A DNA stretch of 13,204 nucleotides from an uncultured Synergistaceae bacterium. Lineage in GTDB: Bacteria; Synergistota; Synergistia; Synergistales; Dethiosulfovibrionaceae. The DNA is taken from the NCBI GenBank assembly GCA_902489135.1, contig CABTYW010000053.1, positions 1 through 13,204 on the forward strand, read 5' to 3'. The notes beneath the pieces are model-generated. The model ran no database searches, had not been told where the DNA came from, and saw nothing but the letters and a program-made list of their open reading frames with translations. Every line of letters starts with the position of its first letter. Position 1 is the stretch's first letter. Positions 1-6,769 of this stretch are shown piece by piece. The translations under genes were made by a program, and so were the position numbers.

Positions 1-22
1 CAGACGTGTGCTCTTCCGATCT
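1..22. other. Illumina adapter residue at the contig end
   Basis: Bases 1-22 end in GCTCTTCCGATCT and match the 3' part of the standard Illumina TruSeq Read 2 adapter as I know it. The match stops exactly at base 22, after which ordinary genomic sequence begins. These bases are not from the organism and should be trimmed. The minus-strand reading frame of the neighbouring gene runs into them, so the last few codons read there are artificial. Confidence 0.95.
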
Positions 23-1220
23 CGACGATGATGGGATCAAGTCCCAGCAAACTCAAACTGCAGCTGATAAAACCTTCGTTGATTCGGCGTTCCATTTCTT
101 CGATCTGAAAGATTTCCCACACCGACGTTACCGTGCGGTCTTTCCTGTGCGTGGAAAACATGCGGTGCAGGGCTCCATTGAGCTCGAGATAGCGCCCGGA
201 AACCCCTTCGTTGACGGCATTTTTTTTCAGAATGCGCCGAAGAAGGCTCTTTTCGGCATAGATCATGGCCGGCACCGGAAGAAAGGTATAGAGCGTCTCT
301 CCCAGCGGAGGCCAGTGTTTTTTGAAGAGATTGAGAAAATTTTTGACCGCGATGGCCGAGAAATCCCTGAAAATTCTGCGGCAGCTGCTCAGCACCATCG
401 TCGCCACGTTTTTGTGCTGCTGGACCGAATAGCTGTCGGTAAAGACCATGGACGTGGACTGATGGTCCAAAAGCGGCGTGGTCATGATGGACATGCAATG
501 CTCCAGAATGGCGAAGGAGAACCAGTAGATGTTCTCGTCGTAAAAAGTATGGCTGTACCAGTCAATATTGCGGTGAAACAGCAGCGGACTGCATTTCATG
601 AAAAACAGAGAGAAGAGATCCTTTTTCAGCGTAAAGTGAAGCGCAATGGTGACGGTGAAGCCTCGCTCCAGTAAGGCATAGAGCCGGCGACACCAACGGG
701 AACAATAGGTTTCATCATCCAGCAGCCATGAAAAAAGCTCCGCTTCTATAAAAATCAGGTGTCCAGGCCGGTCCATACATTCGGCCATTTTCAAAAGTCT
801 GTCCATGGCGTCACGATGACCGCGGGATTTGTCGTAAAGCGTGACTTCTACGCAGTCTTTCGCGCCTTTGTCAACAGCTTTTCCCCGAACTTCGGGAGCC
901 GCCCCCTCCAGAATTTTGCCCAGAACGGCAAAGAACTCCCCTTCATTGGCAAAGCGCGCCGTGGGATTGATCTCCTTCAAAACCGATAAAAACTGATCCT
1001 TTGAATTTTTCTGCTGAACACTCCAGAAAAAACGCACCACTTCTCTGAAATAGGGGGAACGGCGGGAAAGCGTTCTCGTTCCGCGTTTCCATTTGCTGAC
1101 CAGGCTCGCGTCAACGTGAAGCTCTCTGGAAAGCATGGCGGCGGATATTCCCAAACGTTCCATGAGATAGCCGAAACTCGTAAGCGGTTTTCGGATCACG
1201 AACAACACTTTCAACTCCAT
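23..1220 (-). CDS. Large HTH (XRE-like) regulator of unknown function, 3' truncated
   Basis: An uninterrupted minus-strand frame of about 399 codons starts at ATG 1220 and is still open at the contig end, so the C-terminus is missing. Residues about 17-55 form a helix-turn-helix of the lambda-repressor type: LMERLGISAAMLSRELHV, then the recognition-helix motif DASLVSKWKRG, then SPYF. This pattern opens many large regulators in anaerobic Firmicutes-like bacteria. The remaining 330 residues match nothing I can name. They are rich in Trp, Phe, Cys and His and include a segment near residues 145-180 (HLIFIEAEL, SWLLDDE) that looks like a folded alpha/beta domain. No membrane segment or signal peptide is evident. 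The start is chosen because the frame begins there just before the HTH, but the Shine-Dalgarno is poor (only GGA directly before the ATG); Met20 is an alternative. DNA binding is a family-based inference and the effector role is unknown. Confidence 0.82.
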
Positions 1221-1560
1221 TCCACGGAAAATTACGGCATTTGAACGTTCTCCCTTCGGCACCGCCGCGCCGAACGGCGTGCCGCCCCGCATTTTTTCAC
1301 GTGAAGGGCAAGAACGCGAAACCATGGGGCTGAACCTTCCCGAGAAGCTGCAGCGAAAAATTTGCCTCCAAAGACGGCGCCGCAAAAGAGAATGCGCCGA
1401 ATTCCAACCGTCGCCGATAAAGCGCCCGTGGCTTCGGCATCGTTTTTTTACCATTGGACCATAAGATACTTTTTACCGCGTTTAAATAAAGTTTAAATGG
1501 TTTCAGCCGCCATGGCAAGGGTCAATTTTCCACAGCGCCGCCCTCGCCGATTGATTTATC

Positions 1561-1614
1561 AAAAAAAATGCAAAGGCCGTCTCAAAATCATTTGAGACGG
1601 CCTCTGCATTTTTT
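1561..1614. terminator. Strong bidirectional hairpin terminator
   Basis: The arms AGGCCGTCTCAAA (1574-1586) and TTTGAGACGGCCT (1591-1603) pair perfectly over 13 bp around a 4-nt loop. After one mismatch, ATGCA (1568-1572) pairs with TGCAT (1605-1609). An A-run precedes and a T-run follows, so the structure can terminate transcription in both directions. On the minus strand it would stop read-through from rpsI before the HTH gene; no plus-strand gene precedes it. Confidence 0.8.
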
Positions 1615-1929
1615 CACGGTGGCCGCAGCGCTGAGTTTAAATCCGCACCCATCGGAGGTCACTGAAATGCCATCTCCCCGCTGTCGCCATTGCGCCGCAG
1701 AGAGTGGGACGTAGATATTGAGGGACGCAGGGAGTGATTGTTGCACCTCGGGAGCTGAGTCGGAGCTTTATGGGCATGGGTTCTCTTTTGAAATCGCTTC
1801 TTCAAATTTTTGACGGGTTTTCGACGCGAGGTGGTCGTCCGTCGCTTTCTTCCTCTGTCGGAAGAATTTCCGTCGAAAGCAAAAAATTTCTCCAAAGTTT
1901 CAGCTCTGAGCCGCAATACCGTGGGGTTT

Positions 1930-1975
1930 TATTTAATAAAAAAGGCGACTCGACGCCAATCCGCCGAATCGCCTT
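1930..1975 (-). terminator. Terminator of the rplM-rpsI operon
   Basis: Read on the minus strand, AAGGCGATTCG (1975-1965) pairs with CGAGTCGCCTT (1952-1942) over 11 bp with one G-T wobble, followed by TTTTATTAAATAAAA. It begins 14 nt after the rpsI stop codon and fits a classic intrinsic terminator. Confidence 0.88.
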
Positions 1976-1988
1976 GAAAGTCCGTAAT

Positions 1989-2381
1989 TTAACGCTTGCT
2001 GAACTGGTACTTTGCACGGGCGCCCTTCTGGCCGAATTTTTTGCGTTCGACCATACGGGGATCGCGTGTCAGAAGTCCCGCTTTCTTCAGCACGGGGCGC
2101 AGATCGGGGTTCATCTTCAGCAACGCCCGGGACAGTCCCAGGCAGATGGCGCCCGACTGGCCCGTCAGGCCGCCGCCTTCGGCGTTGACAAACACATCGA
2201 CTTTGCCCTGAAGTCCGGTGACGGTCAGAGGAGACAAAGCGACGCTCATCCAGTTGTGGCGAGGCAGGTAATCGGAAGTTTCACGTCCGTTAATCAGAAA
2301 TTTGCCTTCGCCGGCGGCGATGTGAACGCGAGCCACGGCATTTTTGCGGCGTCCGGTTCCCCAGAAATAAGAAGCAGCCAT
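1989..2381 (-). CDS. rpsI: 30S ribosomal protein S9
   Basis: This 130-residue protein is full length for bacterial S9, a small-subunit protein whose C-terminal tail reaches the P-site tRNA. Family landmarks are visible: WGTGRRKNAVARV near the N-terminus, INGRE (30-34), GLTGQSGAI in the middle, LTRDPRMVERKKFGQKGARA, and the conserved ending SKR. The start at ATG 2381 is supported by GGAGGAG a few bases upstream. It lies 16 nt after rplM, the standard L13-S9 pair, and should be cotranscribed from the rplM promoter. A terminator follows directly. No anomalies are seen. Confidence 0.98.
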   Translation of the reverse strand: MAASYFWGTGRRKNAVARVHIAAGEGKFLINGRETSDYLPRHNWMSVALSPLTVTGLQGKVDVFVNAEGGGLTGQSGAICLGLSRALLKMNPDLRPVLKKAGLLTRDPRMVERKKFGQKGARAKYQFSKR

Positions 2382-2397
2382 ATTCTCTCCTCCTTCG

Positions 2398-2832
2398 TTA
2401 CAGTGTGATGGTCATGGGCTTCTGAGCCGCATGAGGATGTTCCGCGCCCGCATAAACTTTCAGTTTGCGGTCAAAGTTCAGGCGGTTGTGCTTGGGAAGC
2501 ATTCCGCGGATAATGCGCTCCAGCAGGCGCACTGAGCTGCGCTTCATGGCTTCGCCGTAGGTCATCTCGCGGTATCCGCCGGGAAATCCGCTGAAGGAAT
2601 GGACTTTCGAGGTCTCCAGTTTGTTGCCGGAAAATCCCACTTTGTCGGCGTTGATAATAATCACGAAATCACCGGTGTCCACGTGGGGCGTATAGGTGGG
2701 CTTGTTCTTTCCGGTGAGGATTAAAGCGACGCGCGAGGCCAGACGTCCCGCGGGCACGTCTTTGGCGTCGATAAGATACCAGTTGTGCTGGACGGTCTCT
2801 TTACGGGCCATGAATGTCCGGTTGCCGGTCAT
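2398..2832 (-). CDS. rplM: 50S ribosomal protein L13
   Basis: L13 is an early-assembly protein of the large ribosomal subunit. The product is 144 residues, compared with 142 in E. coli, and shows the family motifs ETVQHNWYLIDA, AGRLAS, YTPHVDTGDFVIIINADK, GNK, RGMLPK, and KLKVYAGAEHPHAAQKP at the C-terminus. I place the start at ATG 2832 because AAAAGGAG lies 10 nt upstream and the resulting N-terminus (MTGNRTFMARKETV) aligns with that of E. coli L13 (MKTFTAKPETV). The next ATG at 2811 has no ribosome site, and the in-frame GTG at 2841 overlaps the Shine-Dalgarno. It is first in the rplM-rpsI operon. Confidence 0.97.
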   Translation of the reverse strand: MTGNRTFMARKETVQHNWYLIDAKDVPAGRLASRVALILTGKNKPTYTPHVDTGDFVIIINADKVGFSGNKLETSKVHSFSGFPGGYREMTYGEAMKRSSVRLLERIIRGMLPKHNRLNFDRKLKVYAGAEHPHAAQKPMTITL

Positions 2833-3010
2833 TCTCAACACACTCCTTTTATTGTATGGTGATCACGATAGGTTATGAGATCGGATCCCGGAAGCTCTGG
2901 GGAACTCCGGATCCTGTGTTTGAGCGCAACCGTCACTTCATCGATCAGAGGCCGTAGGGAAGTGTGTGACAACTCTACCAAATCTCGAACGAGGAGGTGC
3001 GTTTCTCACA
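2833..3010 (-). promoter_or_regulatory. rplM leader with an internal hairpin
   Basis: If transcription starts about 7 nt after the -10 box (near 3011), rplM has a 5' leader of about 180 nt. It contains an inverted repeat, GGATCCGGA (2914-2906) with TCCGGGATCC (2892-2883) on the minus strand, one bulged base and a 13-nt loop. No convincing ORF with a ribosome site lies in it. L13 operons in other bacteria are known to carry autoregulatory leaders (for example the Rfam L13_leader in Firmicutes). Whether this one belongs to such a family is inference; I did not fold it or match a consensus. Confidence 0.45.
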
Positions 3011-3017
3011 TTTGGAT

Positions 3018-3047
3018 ATTATACTCTCACCAGCAGGGGATTGTCCA
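3018..3047 (-). promoter_or_regulatory. Sigma70-type promoter of rplM-rpsI
   Basis: On the minus strand TGGACA (3047-3042, five of six matches to the -35 consensus) is followed after 18 nt by a perfect TATAAT (3023-3018). The -10 box overlaps the stop codon of the nicotinate phosphoribosyltransferase gene (3019-3021), so the ribosomal protein operon has its own promoter within the end of the upstream gene. Confidence 0.7.
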
Positions 3048-4053
3048 GTGGTCCGGGCAATCTTCCGCGCTTGGCCAGGGGTTTTCCGTTGACTTCTTTA
3101 AGATCCAAAGTCATGTCGATCTGTGCGCCGTGGCAGATGTAGCTTCCCACGCCGAAGGTATCGGCTCCGGCTTCGGCAAGGAGTTTGATTTTTTCGGGCG
3201 TCAGTCCGCCGGTGGCGACGATCTTCACGTGTTTAAATCCCGCCAGGTCAAGGCGATAGCGAACTTCGCGGATCAGCGCGGGGGTGACGCCGCCGCGCTC
3301 GCTGGGCGTATCCAGGCGAACGGCGCTGAGGTGGTCTCCCAGAGCCTCGGCGACGCGGAGAGCCTCTTCGCCTTCGTCCTTGAAGGTGTCGATGAGAACC
3401 ACGCGTTTTTCGCCGGGAGGCGTCAGCTCGTCATAGACCCTGGCAAGCTTTACCGTATCACCGGCCATGAGAATGGCGGCGTGGGGAATGGTTCCGGCGG
3501 GGTTCTGTCCCAGAAGCTTGGCGCCGAGGATGCAGCTGGCGGCCGCACAGCCGCCGACTTTGACGGCAATGCGCTCCATGACGGGGGCCACGGCGGGATG
3601 GACGTGTCGGGCGCCGAAGCACAGCACGGCCTTGCCGCCGGCAGCTTCAACGCACTGGCGTGCCGCCGTCGCCCAGCCGGTGGAGGCGGCGAGCATCCCC
3701 AGCAGGGTGGTTTCGTACATGCCGAAGGCGCCGTAGGGGCCGGTGATGCGCATGAGCGTGTCTTTGGGTTTAAAGGGGGTGCCTTCGGGAAGGGCGTCGA
3801 TGACGAGATTTTTGCCCTTGAGGAGGCGGAGGACTTCTTCGGAACCGGCGAAAATTCCTTCTCGGCGGGCGAAAACTTCGGCGACGACGGGGGTATTGAG
3901 CAGTCCCATGTGAGCCAGAAGGTCTCGGGTTCTGATGAAGTAGATGTCGGTGGTCAGTCCGTTGAGAATTTCTTCGTGCGTCGCGCTGGGCAGACGATCG
4001 GGAGACACCTGCACGGCGGCGACGTCCTTCAAAGTGTCAATATGAGCCGTCAT
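3019..4053 (-). CDS. Nicotinate phosphoribosyltransferase, short form
   Basis: The 344-residue product fits the nicotinate/quinolinate phosphoribosyltransferase fold. The predicted reaction is nicotinate + PRPP (+ ATP) to nicotinate mononucleotide, the entry step of NAD salvage in the cytosol. Visible motifs are FGARHVHPAV (146-155), KVGGCAAASCILGAKL (165-180), GTIPHA (187-192), LIDTF (220-224), RLDTPSERGG (246-255), IVATGGL (278-284) and FGVGSYI (300-306), which line the PRPP/nicotinate site of the family. The length resembles the shorter archaeal-type enzymes rather than the about 400-490 residue PncB of proteobacteria. Gly-Thr-Ile-Pro-His plus the FGARHVHP motif argues against NadC (quinolinate enzyme). 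The start at ATG 4053 has a weak GAAGG upstream. It follows secG after 24 nt and is probably cotranscribed with it. Its end contains the rplM promoter. Confidence 0.88.
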   Translation of the reverse strand: MTAHIDTLKDVAAVQVSPDRLPSATHEEILNGLTTDIYFIRTRDLLAHMGLLNTPVVAEVFARREGIFAGSEEVLRLLKGKNLVIDALPEGTPFKPKDTLMRITGPYGAFGMYETTLLGMLAASTGWATAARQCVEAAGGKAVLCFGARHVHPAVAPVMERIAVKVGGCAAASCILGAKLLGQNPAGTIPHAAILMAGDTVKLARVYDELTPPGEKRVVLIDTFKDEGEEALRVAEALGDHLSAVRLDTPSERGGVTPALIREVRYRLDLAGFKHVKIVATGGLTPEKIKLLAEAGADTFGVGSYICHGAQIDMTLDLKEVNGKPLAKRGRLPGPLDNPLLVRV

Positions 4054-4077
4054 TTCTGATCGCCTTCTTCCCCGATT

Positions 4078-4299
4078 TTAGAGCATGACCAGGATCAGTG
4101 AATTCACCATGAAGAGCGCACAGACCACGACGGTGATTTTCGACAGCGTTGAAAATCGCGCCCACTGGCTTGCCGTGGGGTCGGCCATGGTGGCGCCGCC
4201 GAAAATTCCGCCTCTTCCCTGTTTGCGGGGCTGAAGCAGAACGACGGTCATCAGCAGGATGCTGATCACAATATGAATGACGGAAAGAAAAGTTTTCAA
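4078..4299 (-). CDS. secG: Preprotein translocase subunit SecG
   Basis: SecG is the small third subunit of the SecYEG channel and stimulates protein export across the inner membrane. The 73-residue product has the family layout: hydrophobic segment 1 (about 5-22, SVIHIVISILLMTVVLLQ), a polar loop with KQGRGGIFGG, and hydrophobic segment 2 (about 52-72). The start is TTG 4299 (Met-Lys-Thr), supported by GGAGG with a 7-nt spacer; no ATG lies near the expected N-terminus. It is followed closely by the nicotinate phosphoribosyltransferase gene. The gap of 298 nt after rdgB suggests that it has its own promoter. Confidence 0.93.
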   Translation of the reverse strand: MKTFLSVIHIVISILLMTVVLLQPRKQGRGGIFGGATMADPTASQWARFSTLSKITVVVCALFMVNSLILVML

Positions 4300-4597
4300 G
4301 GAGACACCTCCAAAAAATTTGTGCTGAATTTTCGGTTCTCATTTCGCCCTTTGACGAAGGGGCTGCAAAAAAAGCAGCCGGTGATGATGCCATAGGGTCG
4401 TTGCCGATCTTCGACGCTCCCTTTGGCCGCAGAGGCGCGCAAGCGGCCGCCGTCAATGAAGTCGCCCGTTTCCTGGAGCTTGCGGCGAAGGGGTTTCTTC
4501 GGGCGGATTTTCGGCTCGGCGGAAGCAAGCGAAATGAGTTTACCACAAAACGGGAACGAGAGGAAGGGCGCACCTCCATGGAAAATGGGTGACGCTC
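4300..4597. other. Spacer between rdgB and secG with a small hairpin
   Basis: These 298 bases hold no supported gene. Minus-strand frames run through it as extensions of secG and rdgB shadows, with low-complexity Arg/Ser/Pro composition. A 6-bp hairpin GGCTGC-(A7)-GCAGCC is at 4361-4379. A candidate extended -10 element for secG (TGG TAAACT, minus strand, 4545-4537) is visible but its -35 match is poor. No clear T-tailed terminator for rdgB was found, so read-through into secG is possible. Confidence 0.45.
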
Positions 4598-5212
4598 CTA
4601 TTGGGTTTGACAGGATTTCAGCATTTCCATAAAGGCCCGGGAGGCTTTGGCGCGGTGGGACAGTTTCGATTTCATTTCCGACGTCAGCTCTCCGAAGGTT
4701 CGGGTTTGCCCTTCGGGGATAAACAGGGGATCGTAGCCGAAACCGTTGGTGCCCCGCTTTTGCTGAATGACGCTGCCGTTGCAGTAACACAGCGTCTGCC
4801 AATGGACTTTTCCGTCGGGAAAGGCCAGAACCAGGGCCGCGGCATAGCGCGCAAAGCGGTCTTTTTGGCCGGCCATGCGGGCGATGAGCCACCGACGGCA
4901 CTGTTCGTCGTCTTCGCCGCCCACTCGTGAGGAATAAATGCCGGGAGCCCAGTTCAGGGCGCGCACTTCGATGCCGCTGTCGTCGCTGATGGCCGGCAGT
5001 CCCGTGAACTGAGACCAGGCCAGCGCTTTGAGGGCGGCGTTTTCCACAAAGCTTGAACCCGTCTCTTCAACTTTCAGAGGATGCTCAAAATCTCCGCCGA
5101 AGTCAAGTTCAATATGAAGCGGAGCCAACAGCTGCCGAAACTCTTCGTATTTATGGCGGTTGCCCGAAGCGAGCACCAGCTTCTCCAGAGAAACTCCGTC
5201 AAGGGAGATCAT
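4598..5212 (-). CDS. rdgB: XTP/dITP diphosphatase (RdgB/HAM1 family)
   Basis: This 204-residue enzyme hydrolyses non-canonical purine triphosphates (dITP, ITP, XTP) to monophosphates and pyrophosphate, keeping them out of DNA and RNA. Motifs visible are LASGNRHK (14-21, substrate loop), the acidic pair in AISDDSGIEV (74-83; Asp77 and Asp78 for Mg2+ and catalysis), APGIYSSR (89-96), GTNGFGYDPLF (154-164) and LSHRAKA (184-190). Length is normal for the family. The start at ATG 5212 overlaps the rph stop as ATGA, so translation is probably coupled. A more upstream in-frame start (5236) lies inside rph and would add residues absent from the family. The GerMN gene - rph - rdgB order matches B. subtilis gerM-rph-ysnA. 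Confidence 0.95.
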   Translation of the reverse strand: MISLDGVSLEKLVLASGNRHKYEEFRQLLAPLHIELDFGGDFEHPLKVEETGSSFVENAALKALAWSQFTGLPAISDDSGIEVRALNWAPGIYSSRVGGEDDEQCRRWLIARMAGQKDRFARYAAALVLAFPDGKVHWQTLCYCNGSVIQQKRGTNGFGYDPLFIPEGQTRTFGELTSEMKSKLSHRAKASRAFMEMLKSCQTQ

Positions 5213-5955
5213 AGTTCCGCCTCCTCGTCGTCCCACTGCAGCGTCGCGCGCTGCAGCTCCATAAGCTTTCCGATGCCGTCGCGGGCAAGGTCCAGCATGG
5301 CGTTCATCTCGTCGCGGCTGAATAGGCCGCCTTCGCCGGTTCCCTGAACTTCAACGAACTCTCCGCGATGGTTCATCACCACGTTGAAATCCACTTCGGC
5401 GGTGCTGTCCTCGGCGTAGCACAGGTCGAGCAGCAGTTGTCCGCCCACTTTGCCTGCGCTGACGGCGGCAATTTGCGATTTCAGCGGCAGCTTCTGAAAG
5501 GCGCCCTGTCCGCGGAGGGCCCGCAGCGCGTCCACAAGGGCCACGTAGGCGCCTGTGACGGAGGCGGTGCGGGTGCCGCCGTCGGCCTGCAGAACGTCGC
5601 AGTCCAGGGTGATGCAGCGCTCTCCCAGTCTCTGGAGATCCACCGCGGCGCGCAGGGAGCGTCCGATGAGCCGCTGAATTTCCTGGGAGCGGCCGTTCAT
5701 GTGTCCTTTGGTCACGTCGCGCGGAACGCGCACGGCCGTCGAACGCGGCAGCAGCGAGTACTCCGCCGTGACCCAGCCTTTTCCCGTACCGCGCAGAAAG
5801 GGCGGAACGCGCTCTTCGACGCTGGCGGTACACAGGACTTTCGTGAGGCCGCAGGCAATGAGGCAGGATCCTTCGGCGTAGATGTTGCAGTTGTGTTCCA
5901 TGGTCACGGGTCTCAAGGCACATGGGAGATCCCGCGGTTTTTCAATTTCGTTCAT
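5209..5955 (-). CDS. rph: Ribonuclease PH
   Basis: RNase PH is a phosphate-dependent 3' to 5' exoribonuclease that trims tRNA precursors up to the CCA end; it acts as a ring of six. The product is 248 residues with ALRPV (13-17), YAEGSCLI (26-33), LCTASVEERVPPFLRGTGKGW (41-61), AEYSLLPRST (64-73), the phosphate-site motif GGTRT (126-130), GGQLLLDLCYAEDSTAEVDFN (171-191; Asp183 and Asp189 are the expected metal ligands) and VEVQGTGEGG (201-210). The usual DGR motif before the LRPV segment is not evident (PRDLPCALRPV here). I chose ATG 5955 because the family N-terminus begins there; GGAGGAG lies upstream at a rather long spacing (12 nt). The frame stays open to 6054 (TTG), so an N-terminal extension is possible but unlikely. 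The 119-nt gap after the GerMN gene contains two TCCCGGG palindromes (5984 and 6018) that could pair. Confidence 0.95.
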   Translation of the reverse strand: MNEIEKPRDLPCALRPVTMEHNCNIYAEGSCLIACGLTKVLCTASVEERVPPFLRGTGKGWVTAEYSLLPRSTAVRVPRDVTKGHMNGRSQEIQRLIGRSLRAAVDLQRLGERCITLDCDVLQADGGTRTASVTGAYVALVDALRALRGQGAFQKLPLKSQIAAVSAGKVGGQLLLDLCYAEDSTAEVDFNVVMNHRGEFVEVQGTGEGGLFSRDEMNAMLDLARDGIGKLMELQRATLQWDDEEAEL

Positions 5956-6074
5956 TGCCGTGACGCGCTCCTCCACTGAAAAGTCCCGGGAAGCTGTCCG
6001 CACGTCGGCGAAAGCGCTCCCGGGGAAAAAGCTTGATACAACCGCGCGGAACAAGCCCGACGCCGTCGGTTTTC

Positions 6075-6743
6075 CTAAGCCGAAGGCTCTTCAAATCCCC
6101 ATGGCTCTGAAAGTTTGATGGTACCGGCGCTGGGCACCCACCGGCCTTCCTGAAGAAAATAGACCTGTTTCACCGGTTTGAAGTTTTCAACCACCGTTCT
6201 CACGATGCTCGTGAGCAGCAGCAAGGCCCTTTGTTCGGGCATGCCGCCCAGTCCGGCGGCAAATCCCCGGGGCAGGTCGATGAAGGCGGCAATGCCGTCA
6301 CGGTACACGTGGCGCGGTTCCATCATATTGGCCCAGCTCTCGGAGGATCCGGCGAACACCGCTTTCACGGCCTGAACGATCTCGTCCTCCTGCACGTCCG
6401 CAAGCACCTTCAGGCCTGACTTCACCAGTCCCGAAGATGAAAGCGAGTAGATGGTCAGCTCTTTCTGCGCGGCCAAAGCCTCTTTGGATGACCCGTCCGA
6501 AGCCAGCAGTTTTCGAAGCTCTTCGGAATTGGAAACCACGTTTTCCTGCTTCATCACGTTTTTCTCGTCCAGCACTTTGAACAGCAAATCGGAACCGTAA
6601 TATCCCAGCGCAAGGAAAATAACCAGAATGCTCAGCTGCGCTAAAATTCGAAAAAGCAACGGAGCCTTCTGCCGCACCGCATAGCGATCTTCTGTCGTGG
6701 CCTTCCCTTCGGTGCGGGGACGGCGTGAAAATTCATCGCGCAC
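6075..6743 (-). CDS. GerMN-domain membrane-anchored protein
   Basis: The 222-residue product has a charged N-terminus (1-27), one membrane segment (about 29-50, LFRILAQLSILVIFLALGYYG) with the rest presumably outside, a Glu/Lys-rich linker and a C-terminal GerMN domain (about 95-215). Domain features are LTIYSLSSSG, AAFIDLPRGF followed by GLGGMPEQRALLLLTSIVRTVVENF, then VKQVYFLQEGRWVPSAGTI. GerMN domains occur in B. subtilis GerM, needed for sporulation and germination, and in non-sporulating bacteria with cell-envelope roles. The start is GTG 6743 with AGGGG 9 nt upstream. It sits 26 nt after a cell-wall amidase and before rph, as gerM precedes rph in B. subtilis; this supports an envelope or peptidoglycan-linked role, but the function is not known. 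Confidence 0.85.
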   Translation of the reverse strand: MRDEFSRRPRTEGKATTEDRYAVRQKAPLLFRILAQLSILVIFLALGYYGSDLLFKVLDEKNVMKQENVVSNSEELRKLLASDGSSKEALAAQKELTIYSLSSSGLVKSGLKVLADVQEDEIVQAVKAVFAGSSESWANMMEPRHVYRDGIAAFIDLPRGFAAGLGGMPEQRALLLLTSIVRTVVENFKPVKQVYFLQEGRWVPSAGTIKLSEPWGFEEPSA

Positions 6744-6769
6744 TGCAAATCACCCCTCAAAGCGTTGTT

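Larger units (their letters stand above)
1221..1988. other. Gene-poor stretch between the HTH gene and rpsI
   Basis: I find no convincing gene in these 768 bases. Short frames on both strands (for example minus 1297-1518 and 1659-1916) are rich in Arg, Ser and Thr without recognisable motifs and lack good ribosome sites. The stretch contains a GC-rich imperfect inverted repeat at about 1258-1286, an AT-rich patch with two copies of GTTTAAAT at 1480-1498, a strong two-way hairpin at 1568-1609 and the rpsI terminator. A plus-strand GGAGG at 1654-1658 precedes an ATG (1667) opening a 15-codon frame with a CxxC motif; this is probably chance. Confidence 0.5.

Noticed and set aside
6..674. A 222-codon plus-strand open frame at the contig start
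   Set aside because: It begins inside adapter sequence and lies opposite the continuous minus-strand frame of the HTH protein.
1654..1711. A plus-strand GGAGG followed by ATG and a 15-codon frame (MPSPRCRHCAAESGT)
   Set aside because: The ribosome site looks good, but the peptide is very short, has no promoter and no coupled gene; probably chance.
2875..4059. A 394-codon plus-strand open frame opposite the nicotinate phosphoribosyltransferase gene
   Set aside because: It is antisense to a clear enzyme gene and has low-complexity Gly/Asp/Phe-rich composition.
4037..4901. Minus-strand frames covering the rdgB-secG spacer
   Set aside because: They run through secG and rdgB in other frames, are Ser/Arg/Pro-rich and lack ribosome sites, so they do not support an extra gene.
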